From Gammaproteobacteria bacterium (lineage in GTDB: Bacteria; Pseudomonadota; Gammaproteobacteria; Enterobacterales; Alteromonadaceae): 9,387 nucleotides of DNA. A program made the translations under genes and the position numbers. Positions within the stretch are counted from its first letter, which is position 1, and the number at the start of each line of letters is the position of its first letter. The notes below the pieces were generated by a model that was not told where the DNA came from, did not search any database, and worked only from the letters and a program-made list of their open reading frames with translations. The DNA is taken from the NCBI GenBank assembly GCA_027484495.1, contig JAIXSW010000302.1, positions 1 to 9,387 on the forward strand, written 5' to 3'. This document shows, in pieces, positions 5,901-9,387 of this stretch.

Positions 5901-7955
5901 TTATTGCAACACGGCTATATCTGCCACCTGCAGGAACAGCGCTCGGAGCTGCACTAACAGTGCTTGGCGGTTTACCCGAACTTTGGCGTCCTCGGCGTTT
6001 ACCATCACCTGGTCAAAGAACTGATCGACGACGTCGCGCAGCTGCGCCAGATGAGCCAGACCTTCGCTGTAGCTGTTCAGACTTTGCTGATAAGCCTGCT
6101 CAGCCACAATGGCGCTGTACAGGGCTTTTTCCGCAGCTTCGCTTAATAACGCTGCATCCACAGTGGCCGGAATGTCTTCGCTCACTTTGGCCAGAATGTT
6201 CGCTACGCGTTTGTTTGCGGCGGCCAGAGCCAGCGCAGCGTCCAGCTTGCGGAACTCTGCGACGGCTTTGACGCGGCGGTCAAAGTCAGCCGGGTTGGTT
6301 GGCCGGCGTGCTAACACTGCCTGGATCACGTCGATGCCATAGCCTTCGCCTTCATACCAGGCGCGGAACCGGCCTAACATGAAGTCCAGCACTTCATCTG
6401 CGACCTGGGCATTGGAAAGCTTGTCGCCAAACGTCGTTTGGGCAAAACCAATCACATCGAGCAAATCCAGTGGCAGCTGTTTCTCTACCATGATGCGCAG
6501 CGCACCAATGGCGGCACGACGCAGCGCAAATGGGTCTTTGTCACCCTTTGGCGCCTGACCGATCCCAAAGATACCAACTAACGAGTCAAGCTTGTCCGCA
6601 ATCGCCACCGCACAGCTGACTAACTGGCCTGGCAATGCATCACCGGCAAAACGCGGCATATATTGCTCGTTCAGTGCCAGCGCGACCGCTTCGGCTTCAC
6701 CGTCGATACGCGCATAGTGCATGCCCATAATGCCCTGCGTTTCCGGGAATTCACCGACCATGTTGCTCATCAGGTCGGTTTTCGACAGTAAACCAGCCCG
6801 TTTAGCGTGTTCGACATCAGCACCGATTTTGCCAGCGATGTACCCTGCCAGTTCGCTGATACGCTGTGATTTCTCCAGCAGCGTCCCCAGCTTTTGCTGG
6901 AACAACACAGTGCCAAGGCTGTCCAGCCGGTCTGCCAGTTTGGTCTTTTTATCGACACCAAAAAAGAACTGCGCGTCGGTCAGACGTGGCCGCACCACTT
7001 TTTCGTTACCCGAAATGATTTGTTGCGGGTCTTTGCTGGCAATGTTGGCGACAAAAATGAATTTATTCAAAAGCTTGCCGGCTGTATCTTTCAGCGGGAA
7101 GTACTTCTGATTGTCTTTCATTGTCGACATCAACGGCTCTGGCGGTACTTCGAGGAAGCGTTCTTCAAAAGAACCCACCAGCACCACCGGCCATTCGACC
7201 AGCGACGCCACTTCTTCCAGCAAAGCGTCGTCCATTTGCGCCACGCCGTTTAAGCTGGCGGCGGTCTTTTCCACTTCGGCTTTAATAAAGGTTTTGCGCT
7301 TGTCGTAATCGGCCACGACAAAAGCCTGCTCCAGCGTGCTTAAGTAAGCATCCGCATTGGCAATTTCGACTTTGGCCGGCGCATGGAAACGGTGGCCATG
7401 GGTGACACGGCCAGCCGCTTTACCAAGAATAGTCGCTGGTACCACATCGTTGCCGTACAGCATGATGATGGTGTGGACCGGACGGATAAACTCAGCGTCA
7501 TTGGCGCCCCAGCGCATCGGCTTGGCGATCGGCAGTTTAGCCAGCGCAGTGGCTACCACTTGTTCCAGCAGTGCAACAGTCGCGACACCCGTCACTTTGG
7601 CTTTGTGAATAAGCCAGGCGCCTTTGTCTGTTTCCAGACGCTCTGCTTCTGCCACTGTGATGCCATTGGAAGCAGCCCAGGCTTGTGCCGCTTTAGTTGG
7701 TTCGCCATTGGCATCAAAGGCACCCGCCAGCGCCGGGCCGCGTTTTTCGACGATTTTATCGGCTTGCTGCGCAGCCAAAGCATTGACCCGTACGGCCAAA
7801 CGACGTGGCGCGGCATACCATTGGCTGTCAGCAAAACCCAGACCCAGTTTGGTCAGTTCATCCAGGATATTTTGCTGCAACGCCGTTGCTAAAGTTTTTA
7901 ACGACTTCGGTGGCAGCTCTTCAGTGCCAATCTCGACAAAAAAATCTTGTGCCAC
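5901..7955 (-). CDS. glyS: Glycyl-tRNA synthetase beta subunit
   Basis: GlyS is the large subunit of the bacterial alpha2-beta2 glycyl-tRNA synthetase and mainly binds tRNA-Gly, while the alpha subunit makes glycyl-adenylate. The 684-residue length agrees with E. coli GlyS (689). The N-terminus shows FFVEIGTEELPPKSL, typical of the family. The middle contains FEERFLEVPPEPLMSTMKDNQKYFPL, GNEKVVRPRLTDAQFFF and FPETQGIMGMHYA, and the last ~110 residues form the DALR-type anticodon-binding region (VRVNRQALLVQLRALF near the end). The start is GTG at 7955, with a perfect AGGAGG (plus-strand 7963-7968) 7 bases upstream, located inside the end of glyQ. Only 2 bases separate the glyQ stop from this start, so the subunits are probably translationally coupled for equal output. 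A strong terminator follows. No damage is visible. Confidence 0.97.
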   Translation of the reverse strand: MAQDFFVEIGTEELPPKSLKTLATALQQNILDELTKLGLGFADSQWYAAPRRLAVRVNALAAQQADKIVEKRGPALAGAFDANGEPTKAAQAWAASNGITVAEAERLETDKGAWLIHKAKVTGVATVALLEQVVATALAKLPIAKPMRWGANDAEFIRPVHTIIMLYGNDVVPATILGKAAGRVTHGHRFHAPAKVEIANADAYLSTLEQAFVVADYDKRKTFIKAEVEKTAASLNGVAQMDDALLEEVASLVEWPVVLVGSFEERFLEVPPEPLMSTMKDNQKYFPLKDTAGKLLNKFIFVANIASKDPQQIISGNEKVVRPRLTDAQFFFGVDKKTKLADRLDSLGTVLFQQKLGTLLEKSQRISELAGYIAGKIGADVEHAKRAGLLSKTDLMSNMVGEFPETQGIMGMHYARIDGEAEAVALALNEQYMPRFAGDALPGQLVSCAVAIADKLDSLVGIFGIGQAPKGDKDPFALRRAAIGALRIMVEKQLPLDLLDVIGFAQTTFGDKLSNAQVADEVLDFMLGRFRAWYEGEGYGIDVIQAVLARRPTNPADFDRRVKAVAEFRKLDAALALAAANKRVANILAKVSEDIPATVDAALLSEAAEKALYSAIVAEQAYQQSLNSYSEGLAHLAQLRDVVDQFFDQVMVNAEDAKVRVNRQALLVQLRALFLQVADIAVLQ

Positions 7956-7957
7956 GA

Positions 7958-8872
7958 TCAGGCCTCCTGCTTGGTGTTACGGCATAACGGGAAGCCGAGC
8001 TTCTCACGTGCCGCGTAATAAGCTTCCGCACAGGCCTTGGCCAGAGTCCGGACACGCAGAATATAACGCTGGCGCTCAGTCACCGAAATGGCGTGACGGG
8101 CATCCAGCAAGTTAAAGGCGTGTGAGGCTTTCATTACTTTTTCATAGGCCGGCAGCGGCAGACCCAGCTCAATCAGCTTATGGCTTTCCGCTTCATACTG
8201 ATCAAAAGCAGCAAACAGCGCTGGCACATCGGCGTATTCGAAGTTGTAAGTCGATTGTTCCACTTCGTTCTGGTGGAACACGTCACCGTAAGTGATACGC
8301 CCCATCGGACCGTCGGTCCAAACCAGATCAAAAATGCTGTCAACGCCCTGAATGTACATCGCCAGGCGCTCTAAACCATAAGTGATTTCGCCGGTAACCG
8401 GGCGGCACTCGAGGCCACCGACTTGCTGGAAGTACGTGAACTGCGTTACTTCCATGCCGTTTAACCAGATCTCCCAGCCTAAGCCCCAGGCGCCTAACGT
8501 TGGTGATTCCCAGTTGTCTTCAACAAAGCGGATGTCATGCACCAGCGTGTCGATACCCAGTTCACGCAGCGAGCCTAAATACAGCTCCTGAATGTCGGCT
8601 GGTGACGGCTTCAGAATGACCTGAAATTGATAATAGTGTTGCAACCGGTTTGGGTTTTCGCCGTAACGACCATCAGTCGGGCGACGGCATGGCTGCACAT
8701 AAGCGACGTTGCTTGGCTCCGGGCCCAGCGAACGTAAGAAAGTCATCGGGTGGAAAGTACCAGCACCCACTTCCATATCCAGCGGCTGCACAATGACGCA
8801 GCCCTGACGAGCCCAATAATCCTGTAATGCCAGGATCAGGCCCTGAAAGGTTTTAATATCGTATTTGTGCAT
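7958..8872 (-). CDS. glyQ: Glycyl-tRNA synthetase alpha subunit
   Basis: GlyQ carries the class II catalytic core that activates glycine with ATP and, with GlyS, charges tRNA-Gly in the cytoplasm. The 304-residue product is nearly collinear with E. coli GlyQ. It opens with FQGLILALQDYWARQGCVIVQPLDMEVGAGTFHP. The motif 2 region follows (PCRRPTDGRYGENPNR, about residues 61-76, then QHYYQFQV), next EDNWESPTLGAWGLGWEIWLNGMEVTQFTYFQQ, and motif 3 at TGEITYGLERLAMY (about 160-173), where Arg169 should contact ATP. ATG 8872 is supported by the family N-terminus and a modest AGGTG about 8 bases upstream. It is the first gene of the glyQ-glyS operon, with a probable promoter near 8916-8944. No T-box leader is seen, as expected in gammaproteobacteria. 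Confidence 0.97.
   Translation of the reverse strand: MHKYDIKTFQGLILALQDYWARQGCVIVQPLDMEVGAGTFHPMTFLRSLGPEPSNVAYVQPCRRPTDGRYGENPNRLQHYYQFQVILKPSPADIQELYLGSLRELGIDTLVHDIRFVEDNWESPTLGAWGLGWEIWLNGMEVTQFTYFQQVGGLECRPVTGEITYGLERLAMYIQGVDSIFDLVWTDGPMGRITYGDVFHQNEVEQSTYNFEYADVPALFAAFDQYEAESHKLIELGLPLPAYEKVMKASHAFNLLDARHAISVTERQRYILRVRTLAKACAEAYYAAREKLGFPLCRNTKQEA
7963..7968 (-). promoter_or_regulatory. Perfect Shine-Dalgarno of glyS inside glyQ
   Basis: On the minus strand AGGAGG lies in the last codons of glyQ, 7 bases before the GTG start of glyS. It fixes the GTG at 7955 as the start and supports coupled translation across a 2-base intergenic gap. Confidence 0.85.
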
Positions 8873-8915
8873 AGAAAGCGCACCTGCTCAGCTATTTCGG
8901 CAATAAAGACCGGAA

Positions 8916-8944
8916 AGTATACCGATTTGTGCGGCTTTTCTGTA
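8916..8944 (-). promoter_or_regulatory. Probable glyQS promoter
   Basis: On the minus strand TATACT (plus 8916-8921) is a good -10 box about 44 bases upstream of the glyQ start codon. At a 17-base spacing the -35 position reads TACAGA (8939-8944), a poor match to TTGACA. The -10 assignment is fairly safe; the -35 is weak. Confidence 0.5.
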
Positions 8945-9004
8945 GCGCAACGGCGTGGTTTTTCCGCGCTTTTTCTGCCCATGCCTTGATCAGCTGTTGG
9001 ATCG

Positions 9005-9049
9005 AGTCAAAACAGCAAAAGACCCCATGGCCCCTTTGCTGTTTTGACT
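9005..9049. repeat. 15-bp perfect inverted repeat upstream of glyQ
   Basis: The arms AGTCAAAACAGCAAA (9005-9019) and its exact complement (9035-9049) flank a 15-base centre rich in C, which contains CCATGG. The pairing does not continue into the centre or outward. There is no T-run after either arm, so it is not a standard intrinsic terminator, although it lies 15 bases beyond the stop of the small minus-strand frame at 9064-9225. It may be a processed 3' hairpin, a regulator site or a remnant of a small mobile repeat. I do not recognise it. Confidence 0.75.
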
Positions 9050-9063
9050 GATAAGCACCGGTT

Positions 9064-9225
9064 TTAATGCTGCGGTGTAACCTCCACCCGCTCGATATCT
9101 GCAGGAGCCGGGTCTAACCCAAAATCAAGCTGCGCCTTGGTCTGTTTTAAACCGTGAGCGGAAGGGCTGTATCTCCTCTGCTCCAGAGCCTGGAACGCTG
9201 CAACATCAAACGCCAGTGCCGGCAC
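9064..9225 (-). CDS. Uncharacterised 53-codon reading frame, possibly a gene remnant
   Basis: A minus-strand frame runs from a GTG at 9225 to a TAA at 9064 and encodes 53 residues with a protein-like composition. It begins VPALAFDVAAFQ, has a polar middle with Arg and Lys (LEQRRYSPSAHGLKQTKAQL), and ends in an acidic, proline-containing tail, DPAPADIERVEVTPQH. I do not recognise the family. The GTG directly follows an in-frame TAG, and no Shine-Dalgarno sequence is visible before it. It may therefore be the surviving 3' part of a longer gene or a chance frame. It points the same way as glyQ and lies about 190 bases upstream of it. No signal peptide or membrane segment is visible. The evidence for real coding is only amino acid composition and the open frame. 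Confidence 0.3.
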   Translation of the reverse strand: MPALAFDVAAFQALEQRRYSPSAHGLKQTKAQLDFGLDPAPADIERVEVTPQH

Positions 9226-9303
9226 CTAAGAATCACAGGCGTTGTTCCATCATTTTTTTGTCCCCGTCTTGGTTTGTGAGCAGCGACCATTCAGCGGCTG
9301 TTA

Positions 9304-9387
9304 TTATTTCTGCTCCTGTTCCCATTTCGCGATGAGCCGTTTCAGTTCCGCCACGTCTTCAGCCTTTAGTTGCTGCTGCTCAGCAAA
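9304..9387 (-). CDS. C-terminal end of an unrecognised protein (cut by window edge)
   Basis: The minus strand is open from the right edge to tandem stops TAA TAA (9301-9306). The last 27 residues begin FAEQQQLKAEDVAEL, continue KRLIAKWEQEQK, and look like one charged amphipathic helix, typical of a protein C-terminus. The double stop and clean composition suggest a genuine gene end. Twenty-seven residues are too few to name a family, and I would not assign a function. After it there are about 80 bases without a clear hairpin terminator before the small frame ending at 9064. Confidence 0.5.
   Translation of the reverse strand, partial: FAEQQQLKAEDVAELKRLIAKWEQEQK

Larger units (their letters stand above)
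8873..9387. other. Long upstream region of glyQ with few recognisable genes
   Basis: This 515-base stretch holds the probable glyQ promoter, the 15-bp inverted repeat, a 53-codon frame and the tail of a gene leaving the window, all listed separately. Otherwise I see no tRNA, CRISPR or insertion-sequence ends. The weak signals, scattered stops and gene tails suggest degraded or recently rearranged sequence. Confidence 0.5.

Noticed and set aside
7383..8115. Long open frames of 160-170 codons on the plus strand antisense to glyS and glyQ.
   Set aside because: They lie entirely opposite well-conserved synthetase genes and show no recognisable domain or ribosome binding site; shadows of the coding strand.
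8944..8974. AGCGC/GCGCT hairpin followed by five T on the plus strand upstream of glyQ.
   Set aside because: No plus-strand gene lies upstream to be terminated, and the stem is only 5 bp.

Overview
The window looks like ordinary chromosomal DNA of a gammaproteobacterium. FadA, TusA, GlyQ and GlyS are all close to their Escherichia coli, Shewanella and Vibrio counterparts. The split glycyl-tRNA synthetase, the fatty-acid thiolase and the mix of a periplasmic M14 peptidase with a membrane diguanylate cyclase suggest an Alteromonadales-like or Rheinheimera-like organism. The genus is a guess from the protein mix and moderately GC-rich codon use, not from a search.

Layout, left to right. The window opens inside fadA (+), the 3-ketoacyl-CoA thiolase of aerobic beta-oxidation, which ends in a clear intrinsic terminator. 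Next comes tusA (+), the small sulfur-carrier protein for tRNA 2-thiouridine synthesis, and 63 bases later a membrane-anchored diguanylate cyclase (+) with an intact GGEEF site and inhibitory I-site. A TipA-class MerR-family regulator (+) follows. It has its own long-spacer MerR-type promoter with a perfect 15-bp dyad and ends in a strong terminator. That terminator abuts the stop of a convergent gene (-) for a secreted zinc peptidase of family M14. Upstream of the peptidase gene, the glyQ-glyS operon (-) ends in another strong hairpin terminator. The last ~515 bases, upstream of glyQ, hold a probable glyQ promoter, a striking 15-bp inverted repeat, an unrecognised 53-codon reading frame (-) and the 3' end of another unrecognised gene (-) cut by the window edge.

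The genes do not form one pathway. They are housekeeping functions (fatty acid degradation, tRNA thiolation, glycyl-tRNA charging) with signalling, regulatory and secreted-enzyme genes between them. In Shewanella and Vibrio, as I recall, glyQS and fadBA lie near the replication origin, so this may be an origin-proximal segment.

I found no convincing undescribed multi-gene system. The observation most worth checking is in the MerR-family gene: an internal, in-frame ATG with a good Shine-Dalgarno sequence sits exactly where the ligand-binding domain begins. This mirrors the long and short products of Streptomyces tipA. The second is the unexplained inverted repeat and gene fragments upstream of glyQ.
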